64,000 nucleotides of DNA from JBMDXB01 sp048594885 (GTDB taxonomy: Bacteria; Acidobacteriota; Vicinamibacteria; Vicinamibacterales; 2-12-FULL-66-21). Of this stretch, positions 52,440-61,998 are shown piece after piece (position 1 is the stretch's first letter; each line of letters starts with the position of its first letter). The stretch spans positions 1 to 64,000 of the forward strand of contig JBMDXB010000006.1 of assembly GCA_048594885.1 (NCBI GenBank). The letters are read 5' to 3'. A model generated the notes under the pieces. The model searched no databases. It had not been told where the DNA came from and was given only the letters and a program-made list of their open reading frames with translations. A program made the position numbers and the translations under genes.

Positions 52440-53023
52440 TGCATCAGACCAAGCAGCGCCTGATCGACGCAGGCCTGGCCATGCTGCTGGAGCACGGCTA
52501 CAACGACCTCGGCATTCAGGCGCTGCTTGCGGCAACGAACACCCCGAAGGGTTCCTTCTACCATCACTTCAGGGACAAGGAGGACTTCGCGCTCCAGGTC
52601 ATCGATCGCTACATGGCACACGTTCATGCGGGACTGGACGCGTGCCTCGACGACCGCAGCCGTCCGCCACTCGAGCGCGTGCGCGGCTTCTTCCAGTTGA
52701 CGCAACAGAGCTACCGGAAGGAAGGCTACATGGGCTGCCTGCTGGGCGGCCTGGGGCAGGAGCTGTCGGGCATCAGCGACGTCTTCCGGCGAAAGATCGA
52801 GGCCTGCTTCGCGGAGATCGGCGCGCGAATCGCGATGTGCCTCGAAGAGGCGCGGCGACACGGCGACATCCCGGCCGACTCCGACACGAGGCGCATGGCG
52901 AGCTTACTCGTGGACTGCTGGGAGGGGGCCGCGCTTCGCAGCCGCCTCCGCGGGGATGCGGCGCCGTTGAAAGCGATGCTCGATTTCTATTTCAAAGCGG
53001 CAGTCCGCAGCCGACGACGCTAA
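52439..53023 (+). CDS. TetR-family repressor (NemR/AcuR-like)
   Basis: This is a 194-residue TetR protein. The DNA-binding part covers residues 1-50: KQRLIDAGLAMLLEHGYNDLGI, then TNTPKGSFYHHFRDKEDFALQV. The C-terminal domain holds a YMGCLLGGLGQELS segment; its Cys100 stands in the position of the GCL cysteine of NemR-like repressors, which respond to electrophiles or oxidants. Cys70 and one further cysteine are also present. The 51998-52015 box fits this type. Regulation of its own operon and possibly of DinB is inferred. Confidence 0.85.
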   Translation: MHQTKQRLIDAGLAMLLEHGYNDLGIQALLAATNTPKGSFYHHFRDKEDFALQVIDRYMAHVHAGLDACLDDRSRPPLERVRGFFQLTQQSYRKEGYMGCLLGGLGQELSGISDVFRRKIEACFAEIGARIAMCLEEARRHGDIPADSDTRRMASLLVDCWEGAALRSRLRGDAAPLKAMLDFYFKAAVRSRRR

Positions 53024-53050
53024 CGCGGCGCTCCGCGAGCGCCAACCGGC

Positions 53051-53518
53051 TCACGGCATCGCCAGTACGGCGAGGCGCTCGCAGTGAACGGTGCCGGTCA
53101 CAGAGACGATGTGGGCACCCTCGGTGGTGTAGACATCCGTCACGAACGGCCCGTCGAGAAACGCGCCGTCGGCGGAAAGGTCGAGCAAGCCTCGAACGAC
53201 GATGCGGACCCGCTGACTGCCGATGACGTCGAAGCCTGTCTCCGTCGTCGCGTAGGATCTCGGGCCGACCTTCTTCCAGGTTCCTATCGCCGTCGCACCG
53301 GTCCCGTTCGAGTTGATGATGATCCCGTCGGCGGTGAACGCGGCGAAGTTCAGATCCGGCGGGATGGGGCTGCCGGGGTCCGGGTCGATCGCGACTGACC
53401 AGGAGCCGGTCGGGAGGCCGGCCGAGCCTTCCGAAGCCTGAAGGAAGCGAACTCCGGACAACGCACCCAGAACCACGGCAGCACTCACGATCATCACCGA
53501 CGTCTGATTGGGCGACAT
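53051..53518 (-). CDS. Secreted hypothetical protein
   Basis: This 155-residue protein has a signal peptide (VMIVSAAVVLGALSGV). The mature part is beta-rich with PTGSWSVAIDPDPGSPIPPDLNFAAFTADG and GTWKKVGPRSYATTETGFDVIG, reminiscent of a lipocalin-like or THAP4-type barrel (GTWxxxxxxxYxxTxxxF) but not diagnostic. GAGGAGG sets the ATG at 53518. Convergent with the TetR gene. Confidence 0.6.
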   Translation of the reverse strand: MSPNQTSVMIVSAAVVLGALSGVRFLQASEGSAGLPTGSWSVAIDPDPGSPIPPDLNFAAFTADGIIINSNGTGATAIGTWKKVGPRSYATTETGFDVIGSQRVRIVVRGLLDLSADGAFLDGPFVTDVYTTEGAHIVSVTGTVHCERLAVLAMP

Positions 53519-53703
53519 GGGCACCTCCTCGCGTCATTCCAACCGAGTTGGCGCCTGCGGGCCAGTCGCGGCCCATACGACGACCGATACTGCCACACAT
53601 ACTGTTCGCGCCGGCGCCTCCCACCCAACGGCGTTCGCACGTGTGGTACAAATGCTGCTCTCACGCGCTCCCCCGCCGACCACGTCCCAAGGGAGGCACC
53701 CGC

Positions 53704-56301
53704 GTGCCGGAACGCGACGCGACGACCTTCGGTCTATGGCTGCACCGCCGCCGCAAAGGCCTCGGCCTGACGCAGGCTGAACTCGCGCGCAAGGTTGGCT
53801 GCGCGACGATCACCATCCAGAAAATCGAAGCGGATGAGCGCAGGCCCTCGCGCGACATGGCGTCGTGGCTCGCGGATGCCTTGGAGATTGGCTTGCCGGA
53901 GCGCAAGCGGTTTCTCCGCTTGGCGCGTGCCGGCCGTACTCTGACGGGGCGCGATCAGGCTGCCCTCGATCGCCGCCCGACGAACCTGCCGCTGGCGCTT
54001 CCGCCGCTCATCGGACGGGAACGCGATCTGGAGATCGCGCGAAAACACCTTCTCCGGGATGGCGTGCGTGTGTTGAGCATCACGGGGCCTCCGGGTGTTG
54101 GCAAGACCACGCTCGGCATCCATCTCGGCGTCGAAGCGCTGGCCGCCTTCGAAGACGGCGCGTTCTTCGTCTCCCTGGCCGAGGCGAGCGATGCTCCGGC
54201 GGTGGCGGACGCGATTGCGCGGGTGCTCGACGTGAACGTGGCTGGAGCCGCGGTCGCCCGCCGTCTGGAGGAGTACCTGTCCGGTAGGCAGCTGCTCCTC
54301 CTGCTCGACAACTTCGAACAGGCATTGAACGGCGCCGTGACCGTCGCCGCACTGCTTCGCGCGTGTCCCTGGCTGAGCGTCGTGATCACGAGCCGCGCAC
54401 CGGTGGGGATACGCCTCGAACGGCGGTTGCTTCTCGAGCCCCTGGCGGTGCCCGAGGAGGCAGCGGGGTACGCGTATGAGGAGGTCTCGCGTTCGCCGGC
54501 CGTTGCTCTCTTCGTCGAGCGCGCGCAGGCGGCACGATCCGACTTCGCGCTGACGGTGACGAATGCGGACACGGTCGCCCGTATGTGCGAACGGCTGGGA
54601 GGGTTGCCGCTCGCGATCGAACTCGTGGCGGCCCGGACGGCGATCGTCGATCCGGAAGCCCTGCTCGAGCGGCTCGGCGGACGCGACCTGCTCGACAGCG
54701 GCGGACTGCGCGACGTTCCTGGCCGTCACCGCACGATGCGGGCGGCTATCCAGTGGAGCTACGAACTCCTGTCGCCCTCCGAGCAGGCGTTGTTCTCACG
54801 GCTGGCCGTGTGCTCCGGCGAGTTCGGCCTGGGCGTCGGCGAGGCGCTCGCGGTGACGGCGGCTGCCGCCGCGACCGGTTCGGATCAGCAGAGTCCGCTC
54901 GACGATCTCGCCTCGCTTGTCGAGAAGAGCCTCGTCATCCGGCGCGATCGCGATGGCGAAGCGCGGTTTCAACTGCTCGAACCGATTCGCGAGTACGCAC
55001 TGGAATCACTCCAGCGCACCGGCGCAGTCACCGACGCGCGGCGCCGCCACGCCGACTATTACCTCTCGCTCGCGCTCCAAGCCGACTCCCGGCTGCGTGA
55101 ACGCGGGCAGCTCATGTGGCTCGCGAGGCTGGAGAGGGAGCGCGGAAATCTCCAGGCGGCGCTCAGTTTCTTCCTCGGCCCCGCCGACGATCCCGAAGCC
55201 GCGCTCCGCTTGGCGACGGCGCTGTTCTGGTTCTGGAACATTCGAGGCCATCTGAGTGAAGGGCGATCGTGGCTCGTCCGAGCGCTCGAGCGTGCCGATC
55301 CGGTTCGCACCGGCGCACTTCAGAAGGTAAGCGCGCTGTCAGCGCTCGCCACCTTCGAATGGGAGGAGGGCAACCTGCCCGCCGCACGCGCGCACATCGA
55401 CGAAGGGCTCGCCCTTCTCCGGACACTGGACCGCCGCCCGACGCGGGAGCATGCGATAGCGCTTTGCGTCGAGGCGATGGTCGCGCTGTTCCAGGGAGAG
55501 GAAGCGACGGCAATCGCCGCCGCCGAACAGTCGGTTCGCATGTTCAGCGACATCGGCGATCTCTCGGGAGTGGCGCTCGCCCTGAATCCAATCGGCAAGA
55601 TAAAGCTGCAGCAGGAGGATCTGACAGGTTCGCGGGCCGCGTTCGAGCGGAGCCTCGCCCTGTTCCGGGAGCTCGGTGACAACTGGGGGGCGGGCATTCC
55701 CCTCATGAACCTGGGGATCCTCGAGAACGTCGGCGGCAGCCGCGCGGCAGCGCGCGCGAGGTTCGAGGAGAGCGTCCGTCTTTTCGAGACCGTCGGAGAA
55801 CGGTGGATGCGGGCCCTCGTTCTCGACGCGTTGGCAAGCGTGCTCGAGGGGGACGGTGAGACCGCGCGCGCGACAGCGACTCGCCGAGAGAGTCTCGACA
55901 TCCTGACACAGATGGGACTCACGGTGAGCCTTGCGACCGTGCTGTTCAACTTCGCTCGCGTGCTCGCGTCACATCAGGATCACGAACAGGCGCTGGCGCT
56001 GTTCGAGCAGAGCGCCGCACTGCTGTCGGCACGGCACCTTCCGCTCGAAACAGCCCGCTGCCTGATTGGGCTGGCGGCCGCAGCCGCCGGATGCGGGGAC
56101 CTGCGCCGCGCGGCGCGAGCCCTTGGGACGGCGGATGGCGTGGTCGAGGCGAACGGGATCGCGCTCGCGGCAGCGGACATCGCAGAACGCGAGCGGACGA
56201 CGCTCGCGATTCGCGCCCGCCTCGATGAGGCCCTGGCGCACGCACAGTGGCTGGAGGGACGGAAGATCGCCCTCGCGCCGGCAACTGTGCTCGGTTTGTG
56301 A
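53704..56301 (+). CDS. XRE-NB-ARC-TPR regulator (STAND ATPase)
   Basis: This is an 865-residue AfsR/SARP-like STAND protein. It has a helix-turn-helix (GLTQAELARKVGCATITIQK) near the N-terminus, an NB-ARC ATPase with Walker A GPPGVGKTT (about 128), Walker B LLLLLDNFEQAL and ITSRAPVGI sensor, a winged helix (LSPSEQALFSRLAVCSG) and TPR repeats to the end (GTLLEGxxxxAR-type pairs such as AIAAAEQSVRMFSDIGDLSG). Such proteins switch from a closed ADP form to an open oligomer on ligand binding by the TPR. GTG 53704 has GGGAGG upstream. It is 145 bases before the secreted propeller gene on the same strand, so that gene may be a target. Confidence 0.9.
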   Translation: MPERDATTFGLWLHRRRKGLGLTQAELARKVGCATITIQKIEADERRPSRDMASWLADALEIGLPERKRFLRLARAGRTLTGRDQAALDRRPTNLPLALPPLIGRERDLEIARKHLLRDGVRVLSITGPPGVGKTTLGIHLGVEALAAFEDGAFFVSLAEASDAPAVADAIARVLDVNVAGAAVARRLEEYLSGRQLLLLLDNFEQALNGAVTVAALLRACPWLSVVITSRAPVGIRLERRLLLEPLAVPEEAAGYAYEEVSRSPAVALFVERAQAARSDFALTVTNADTVARMCERLGGLPLAIELVAARTAIVDPEALLERLGGRDLLDSGGLRDVPGRHRTMRAAIQWSYELLSPSEQALFSRLAVCSGEFGLGVGEALAVTAAAAATGSDQQSPLDDLASLVEKSLVIRRDRDGEARFQLLEPIREYALESLQRTGAVTDARRRHADYYLSLALQADSRLRERGQLMWLARLERERGNLQAALSFFLGPADDPEAALRLATALFWFWNIRGHLSEGRSWLVRALERADPVRTGALQKVSALSALATFEWEEGNLPAARAHIDEGLALLRTLDRRPTREHAIALCVEAMVALFQGEEATAIAAAEQSVRMFSDIGDLSGVALALNPIGKIKLQQEDLTGSRAAFERSLALFRELGDNWGAGIPLMNLGILENVGGSRAAARARFEESVRLFETVGERWMRALVLDALASVLEGDGETARATATRRESLDILTQMGLTVSLATVLFNFARVLASHQDHEQALALFEQSAALLSARHLPLETARCLIGLAAAAAGCGDLRRAARALGTADGVVEANGIALAAADIAERERTTLAIRARLDEALAHAQWLEGRKIALAPATVLGL

Positions 56302-56446
56302 CATCGTTCTGACAGGCGCTGTTCGCCCCACACGCTGTCCTGGCCTCCTTCCATCCCCATTTGCGCGTTATGGATCAGTCCGATCCTGCGCCGATGATTC
56401 GACGGGGTCGGACCTCGTCCATCGAACATCGATACAGGAGGCCCTC

Positions 56447-57937
56447 ATGGAGCGGCAGAAATCAGGAAGACGTGTGTCTCGCGGGGGAACGCGCCGGCTC
56501 CCACCGCACTGCCGGGCGGCGATCGCGGCGATCTTCAGCGTAGTTGCGGCTCCCGCGAGGGCGCAGACCGCGATGACCCCGGCCAGTGTGGTAACGCCGT
56601 CCAAGACGGTGACAACGGTGAACGACGGCCCCGGCCACCAGACCGATCCCCATATCAGCGGCACTCTCGTCAGCTATACGAGCTCGGTCTCGGACACGAC
56701 GCAGATCCGCTACTTCGACCTCGCGAGCTCAGTGGATCTAGGCATTCCGACCACGGCATTCGACTTTCTCTCGGGCGTGAGCGGCACACGCATCGTCTTC
56801 ACGCGCGTCACTTCGGCCACGCTGGCGATTTACGTCTTCGACGTCACAACCTCAGGCCCAGCCATCGAACTCGCGCCCGTCTTGAACAGCAATCGGCGGG
56901 CGGCGTCGATCGGCGCCGACACCGTAGCATGGCAGGATTTGGGCTTCTCGACTGGCGGGATTCTCACTGCTGAGATCGTCGCGTACGACCTGGTTTCGAC
57001 GGTGGCAAGCCGGTTGACGGTTGACGGCGTCGTCGATCGCAACCCCGCGGTCGCGCCCGATGGCAACGTCATCGTGTGGGAAAAGTGCCCGACGTCGATC
57101 ACGCCGTGTGACCTGTGGCAGGCCGTGAAGGGCAGCGGCGGGTGGAGCGTGTCGCAGCTGACGGCGACGGTGGATTCCGAGTCTTTCCCCGACACCAACG
57201 GCACCATCGTCGTCTACGGATCGAACCGCGTCGGCAATCCGACCGGGGCTGACATCTACTGGACGTCCGTCGGCGGCGGAACGGAGAGTCAGCTTGCGCT
57301 CGCCGGAGAGCAGCGCAACCCGAACGTCTCGGGTAACCTGATCGTGTTCGAGTCGCGTGATCTGACCGATTACACCCCCAACTGGGACATCTACGCCTAC
57401 GATCTTTCCACTGCGATCCTCTACCGGGTGACGCACACCCCCACACTGGACGAGACATTGAACGGGGGGGCCGTAGATGGCAGCGAAGCGCGGGTCGTCT
57501 ATTCCGTCTTTGAGCTCGATCAGAATGTTTACGCCCAGACGTTCACGCTGCTCCCGGCCGCTGGGCAGTACGACTTTACCGGCACCGGCGGATTCCAGGC
57601 GCCTGTCAGCAATCCACCGGCGGTGAACGTGGTAAACGCCGGACGCGTCGTGCCCATCAAGTGGCAACTGCGGGATGGCACGGGTGCCTACGTGGCGGAT
57701 GTCGGCGTCGTCACCGGTCTTCTCGTGCAACCGATTGCGTGCGACAGCCTGCCCTCGACGTTTGACAGCACCGTCACAGCCGACACGGCAGGCAGTTCAG
57801 GCCTCGTCTACGACAGCTCGGCCAACCAGTTCGTCTTCAGGTGGGCCACCACGAAGGACATGGCGGGCGGATGCTATGCGTTCGTTCTCGGACTGAACGA
57901 CGGCAGCCAGTACCCCGTGTATTTCCGGCTGCAGTAA
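56447..57937 (+). CDS. Secreted beta-propeller protein with C-terminal PxKW domain
   Basis: This is a 496-residue protein with a signal peptide (HCRAAIAAIFSVVAAPARAQ). Residues about 60-380 form a TolB/WD40-like propeller with FDLASSVD, NRRAASIGADTVAWQ, NRNPAVAPDGNVIVWE and NPNVSGNLIVFES blades. The C-terminus (about residues 390-496) carries the PxKW/PxKF pattern (AGRVVPIKWQLRDGTGAYVADVG, CYAFVLGLNDGSQYPVYF), a small beta domain common in actinobacterial and acidobacterial exported proteins. The cysteines form likely pairs. CAGGAGG precedes the ATG at 56447. It follows the STAND regulator. Confidence 0.78.
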   Translation: MERQKSGRRVSRGGTRRLPPHCRAAIAAIFSVVAAPARAQTAMTPASVVTPSKTVTTVNDGPGHQTDPHISGTLVSYTSSVSDTTQIRYFDLASSVDLGIPTTAFDFLSGVSGTRIVFTRVTSATLAIYVFDVTTSGPAIELAPVLNSNRRAASIGADTVAWQDLGFSTGGILTAEIVAYDLVSTVASRLTVDGVVDRNPAVAPDGNVIVWEKCPTSITPCDLWQAVKGSGGWSVSQLTATVDSESFPDTNGTIVVYGSNRVGNPTGADIYWTSVGGGTESQLALAGEQRNPNVSGNLIVFESRDLTDYTPNWDIYAYDLSTAILYRVTHTPTLDETLNGGAVDGSEARVVYSVFELDQNVYAQTFTLLPAAGQYDFTGTGGFQAPVSNPPAVNVVNAGRVVPIKWQLRDGTGAYVADVGVVTGLLVQPIACDSLPSTFDSTVTADTAGSSGLVYDSSANQFVFRWATTKDMAGGCYAFVLGLNDGSQYPVYFRLQ

Positions 57938-57954
57938 CGCAAGCGACAGGGTCG

Positions 57955-57974
57955 GGGCCGCTACCGCGCGGCCC
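57955..57974. terminator. Possible hairpin between convergent genes
   Basis: GGGCCGC (57955-57961) pairs with GCGGCCC (57968-57974) over a six-base loop, between the PxKW protein and the TPR kinase stop. There is no T-run on either side, so the call is weak. Confidence 0.3.
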
Positions 57975-60648
57975 TCGACTGCGCAGCTGCAGCATCGCAG
58001 CGGGCGAGTTCGGCTGCGATGCGTTGCGGCTCACCGGCGTCGCGTGTGGCCAGGGGCCCACCCGTGCGCACCTCCTGCCACATCTCGAGGCTGCGCTCGA
58101 ACCACTCGCGGGCCCGCCGACACCGCGCCATACGTGCCGACCGGGAACCGAGTTTGCCGTAGAGACGCGCAACGAGCGGCTTCAGCTCAGGATTCCCACG
58201 TTGCGCCGGCGGCATATGGTTCCAGACGCCAAGGGCGCGATCGTAGCTTCGCAGCGCGCCTTCAGAGTCGCCTCGCGTTTCCAGCAGCTCGCCGATCCGA
58301 TAGTGTGGAATGAGCGAAGCGAGTCGTGCCTCGGCGTCGGATGGACCCGCCGCCAGCACGGCATCGAACGCGGCGATGGCATCGCGGTGTCGGGCCAGTG
58401 CCTCATTGATTCTGCCGGATCTCGCCAACGCCTCGCCGAGCCTCGTGAAGGCCAGCGCCAGGTCTCCGCGAGCCTGCACGTTCGTTGGATCGGCCGCGGA
58501 GAGCTCTTCGAGCACGGCGGCCGATCGCGTCTGGGCGTCGACGGCGCCGGGGACGTCGCCGCTGTCCAGCAGGGCGTCCCCGAGCTGCGACGATATCAAG
58601 GCGACGAGGCGTTTCGCATGAGCGCTCGTCGGCTCCAGCGCCGCCAGTGCCTCCGAGCCCTCGAGCGCTTTGCGGAACACCTCGATGGCGGACGTCAGCT
58701 CGCCCAGCATCTGCTGCGACGCGGCGATCTTGTAGTCCGTTGTCACGAGAGTGCGACGCACCAGGCGATTCGCCGCGTCCGTGGCCAGTGCGGGAAGAAG
58801 GGAGCGTGCCCTCCGGTACATCTCAATCGCACCGACCAAGTCACCCGTCTTTCGCAGCACGTCCCCGACGCCGACGCAGCTGTCCGCGAGCTCCGCCTGG
58901 ATCTCATCGTCAGCCGGCGCGGCGGCCGCCAGTCGCTCCCGGATGGCCAGCGCCCGACGGCCCGTATCGAGCGCCTCCGTCCAGTCGCCGATTCCCCACA
59001 GCACCTGACTGAGCGCCCGGTACGTGTCGGCCTCGGTGCGCAGCGTCCGAGTGTCATCGCGACTCGCGGTAAGAATCGTCTGCTCGATTGCCAGCGCCTT
59101 GCGGTAGCTGGCTAGCGCACCGGCGGTATCCCCCAGATTCGGCCAGAAGACGTTTCCCTGCACGTGCCCGATCCGAAGGTAGGCCTCTGCCAGCTCGCGC
59201 TGCAGCGTCAAGTCGCCGGCCGCCTCCCGAGAAAGGCTCTCGAGATACGCCAGCGCTGTCTTGACGACCAGCGTGCGCGCCGGCGTAGATCCCGGAAGAT
59301 TCACGATCGCATCGTGGAACTCGAACACGAACGAGTTGGCAAGCGCTCGCACGTCGTTGAACCGCCGCTCGGCTCTCGCCCGCTCGGCACGCGCGATCCG
59401 CGCCTCCGTGAGCGTGGCGCTCAACCCGGCGATCAGAGAGACGGCGACCATGACCGTCGCGGCGACGACCGCGCGATGTCTCCTGACGAACTTGCCGGTT
59501 CGATACCACAGCGTGTCGTTGCGAGCAACGACCGGGAAGCCGGCGAGGTGGCGGTTGATGTCGCCAACCAGTTGCTCCACGGACGCGTAACGCCGCTCCG
59601 GCTCTTTTCGAATCGCTTTGAGGACGATGGTGTCGAGGTCGCCGGCCAGGCGCCGACGCAGCTTCTCGAGCGAGGGTGTTGCTGCCGACGACGCGTGCTC
59701 GGCGGTCGCCGCCTTGCTCGGCAGTGCAGGTTCACGTTCGCAGATTGCGTGCGCAAGGTCCTCCGGGCGCCCGGTTGTCGCCCGATAGGGCCGGCTTCCG
59801 GTGAGAAGCTGGAACAAGAGGACGCCCAGCGCGTAAACGTCGGTCGCGGTCGTCGCTGATTCGCCGCGCACCTGTTCAGGACTGGCGTAATCCGGAGTCA
59901 ACATCCGTACGCCCGTTGCCGTATAGGCGCCATCCCGATCGGCTGCCTGGTCCAGCACTTTGGCGATTCCGAAATCGAGCAGTTTCGGTGCGCCGTCGCG
60001 GGTAACCAGGACGTTCGCCGGCTTCAAGTCCCGGTGCACGACGAGGTGTTGATGGGCGTACTCTACGGCAGCGCAGACCGTTGCGAACAGCGCCAATCGT
60101 GCAGGTATCGGGAGCTTCCGTTCGGCGCAATAGACGTCGATGGGCACGCCTTCGACAAATTCCATGAGAAGGTAGGGACGACCCTCGTCGGTCGTGCCGG
60201 CATCGATCAGGCGTGCGATGTGCGGATGATCCAGACGCGCGAGGATTTGTCGCTCCCGCCGGAAGCGGGCGATGAAGAAATCGGTGTCCATGCCCCGCTT
60301 GAGCAGCTTGAGGGCGACGTGCTTCTGATAGGCGTCATCACTGCGCGTCGCGAGATACACCGCGCCCATGCCGCCGCGCCCAATCTCGCGCACCACCCGA
60401 TACGCGCCGATTTGCCGGCCGCAGACGGCGTCGACGTCGAAATCCTGCGGAGACATGAGCGCCACCGCCGGCTGCTCGATGAAGTCACCCGCCCGTCCAT
60501 CGGCGGCCAGCAGCGATTCGACCTCGCACTGCAGCGCAACGTCGCCCGCGCAGGCTTCTGTCAGAAACGCGGCGCGTTTGCACGGCTCCAGATCGAGCAC
60601 CTCGTGAAACAGCGCCTGTATGCGTGGCCACCGCGCCGCCGTGGTCAT
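57961..60648 (-). CDS. Ser/Thr protein kinase with C-terminal TPR domain
   Basis: This is an 895-residue transmembrane kinase. A helical module (residues 1-70, RWPRIQALFHEVLDLEPCKRAAFL) precedes the kinase domain (about 85-370): GRGGMGAVY, the VALKLL lysine, HRDLKPAN at about 204, DFGIAK at about 225 and ASPEQ. A membrane helix (AVVAATVMVAVSLIAGLSATL) is near 395-420, and then TPR repeats with YLRIGHVQG and ALASYRKALAIE motifs fill the extracytoplasmic part. The ATG overlaps the upstream ECF stop by four bases (ATGA), so the pair is translationally coupled, as expected for this kinase-linked sigma group. Confidence 0.93.
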   Translation of the reverse strand: MTTAARWPRIQALFHEVLDLEPCKRAAFLTEACAGDVALQCEVESLLAADGRAGDFIEQPAVALMSPQDFDVDAVCGRQIGAYRVVREIGRGGMGAVYLATRSDDAYQKHVALKLLKRGMDTDFFIARFRRERQILARLDHPHIARLIDAGTTDEGRPYLLMEFVEGVPIDVYCAERKLPIPARLALFATVCAAVEYAHQHLVVHRDLKPANVLVTRDGAPKLLDFGIAKVLDQAADRDGAYTATGVRMLTPDYASPEQVRGESATTATDVYALGVLLFQLLTGSRPYRATTGRPEDLAHAICEREPALPSKAATAEHASSAATPSLEKLRRRLAGDLDTIVLKAIRKEPERRYASVEQLVGDINRHLAGFPVVARNDTLWYRTGKFVRRHRAVVAATVMVAVSLIAGLSATLTEARIARAERARAERRFNDVRALANSFVFEFHDAIVNLPGSTPARTLVVKTALAYLESLSREAAGDLTLQRELAEAYLRIGHVQGNVFWPNLGDTAGALASYRKALAIEQTILTASRDDTRTLRTEADTYRALSQVLWGIGDWTEALDTGRRALAIRERLAAAAPADDEIQAELADSCVGVGDVLRKTGDLVGAIEMYRRARSLLPALATDAANRLVRRTLVTTDYKIAASQQMLGELTSAIEVFRKALEGSEALAALEPTSAHAKRLVALISSQLGDALLDSGDVPGAVDAQTRSAAVLEELSAADPTNVQARGDLALAFTRLGEALARSGRINEALARHRDAIAAFDAVLAAGPSDAEARLASLIPHYRIGELLETRGDSEGALRSYDRALGVWNHMPPAQRGNPELKPLVARLYGKLGSRSARMARCRRAREWFERSLEMWQEVRTGGPLATRDAGEPQRIAAELARCDAAAAQSRAAR

Positions 60649-61223
60649 CCGGCCGCCTCCGGCTGCAGCTCGCGATACAGCCATGCCCGGGCGGCGCGCC
60701 AGCTCCGCTTCACTGTCGTGGGTGAAACCCCGAGCACTTCGGCGGATTCCTCGACCGTCAGGCCGCCAAAAAACCGGAGTTCGACGATGCGGCCCTGCTG
60801 CGCGTCGAGCGCGGCCAGCCGGTCGAGTGCCTGATCCAACTGAAGGACGTCAACGGCCTCGGCCGGCGCGCGATCTCCGGCCTCGACGACCGGGATCGTT
60901 CGAGTGCCATCGCCACGCTTCACGGCGCCACGACGGCGCGCGTAGTCCACGAGAATCCGCCGCATCAGTTGCGCGGAAATCCCGAAGAACTGCGCCCGGT
61001 TCTGCCATCGACATGATCGCTGGTCGACGAGCCGAAGATAGGCCTCGTGAACCAGAGCGGTCGGTGCCAGCGTGTGGTCCGGGCGCTCGCGTGACAGGTA
61101 CCGCTTGGCCAGACGGTGCAGCTCGTCGTACACCAGTGGCATCAATTGGTCGAGCGCCGCTTTGTCGCCTCGCGACCAATCCGCGAGCAGGTCCGTGACG
61201 CAACCCCGCGCCGGAGCGTCCAT
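60645..61223 (-). CDS. ECF sigma factor, kinase-linked type
   Basis: This is a 192-residue sigma factor of the TIGR02999-like group. Region 2: LMPLVYDELHRLAKRYLSRE, LAPTALVHEAYLRLVDQ, FFGISAQLMRRILVDYARRR. Region 4: LAALDAQQGRIVELRFFGGL, VEESAEVLGVSPTTVKRSWRAARAWLYREL. It is a paralogue of the sigma gene at 61364. Its stop overlaps the kinase start by four bases. Just before its ATG, GGGAGC, the likely ribosome site, is one arm of a six-base hairpin (61230-61244). Confidence 0.93.
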   Translation of the reverse strand: MDAPARGCVTDLLADWSRGDKAALDQLMPLVYDELHRLAKRYLSRERPDHTLAPTALVHEAYLRLVDQRSCRWQNRAQFFGISAQLMRRILVDYARRRGAVKRGDGTRTIPVVEAGDRAPAEAVDVLQLDQALDRLAALDAQQGRIVELRFFGGLTVEESAEVLGVSPTTVKRSWRAARAWLYRELQPEAAG

Positions 61224-61229
61224 GGCGTT

Positions 61230-61244
61230 GCTCCCGTAGGGAGC
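61230..61244 (-). promoter_or_regulatory. Hairpin covering the ECF ribosome-binding site
   Basis: GCTCCC and GGGAGC arms with a three-base loop lie seven bases before the ECF ATG at 61223. The second arm on the minus strand contains GGGAG, the only Shine-Dalgarno sequence. Folding would hide it, suggesting translational control. The stem is short. Confidence 0.4.
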
Positions 61245-61363
61245 GTTTGTTCCTGGGGAGGGACCAGCATAGGGGTGCTTGGCGCAAAAGGCAATGGGCT
61301 ACTCCCCTCTTGGTTGCCCCGCTGTTTGGGGGAGTTGTGCGGTCCGGGTCCTGCCGTCGGACG

Positions 61364-61933
61364 CTAGCTGTTCGCCAGCTCCTTGCGCAGCCACGCGCGC
61401 GCCTTGTTCCACTCGCGCATCACCGTGATCGGCGCGACGCCGATCACTTCGGCGGTTTCCTCGACGCTCAGGCCGCCGAAATAACGCAGCTCCACGATTC
61501 GTGCCTTGCGCGGATCCAGCCCCGCCAGCGCGGTCAACGCATCGTCGAGGGCGACCAGATCCTGACCGCGATCGATGCTCACGTCGGGCGCTTCGTCGAG
61601 CGGTACCTTGCGAACGTCGCCGAGTTCCTTGACGTGCGGGCGGCGCCGCGCGAAGTCCACGAGGATGCGCCGCATGATCTGCGCCGACACGCCGAAGAAG
61701 TGCGCGCGGTTCTGCCAGTCCGCGTTCTTCCAGTCGATGAGGCGAAGGTACGCCTCGTTGACGAGCGCCGTGGGCTGCAGGGTGTGGCCGGCGCGCTCGC
61801 GGTTCATGTAGTGCCGGGCGAGCCGCCGCAGCTCCGCTTCGACGAGCGGCGCCAGTTCGCCGAGGACGTCGCGGTCGCCTCCGCTCCAGGCCTTCAGCAG
61901 CATGGTGATTCGGTGCGGGGATGTGTCGGCCAC
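61364..61933 (-). CDS. ECF sigma factor, kinase-linked type, without a kinase
   Basis: This 189-residue sigma factor is a close paralogue of the one at 60645. Region 2: LVEAELRRLARHYMNRERAG, LQPTALVNEAYLRLIDWKNADW, FFGVSAQIMRRILVDFARRR. Region 4: LTALAGLDPRKARIVELRYFGGL, VEETAEVIGVAPITVMREWNKARAWL. The GTG at 61933 has AGGAG eight bases upstream; earlier starts do not. It is followed by 140 bases, then the second sigma gene, so no kinase is directly attached. It lies 65 bases after the ABC exporter. Confidence 0.9.
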   Translation of the reverse strand: MADTSPHRITMLLKAWSGGDRDVLGELAPLVEAELRRLARHYMNRERAGHTLQPTALVNEAYLRLIDWKNADWQNRAHFFGVSAQIMRRILVDFARRRPHVKELGDVRKVPLDEAPDVSIDRGQDLVALDDALTALAGLDPRKARIVELRYFGGLSVEETAEVIGVAPITVMREWNKARAWLRKELANS

Positions 61934-61998
61934 GACCGTGTCTCCTGTTCTCCGATGCGCGAGGGCGTAAGCGTAGCACCGCCCTGTGCGCTGCGCGA

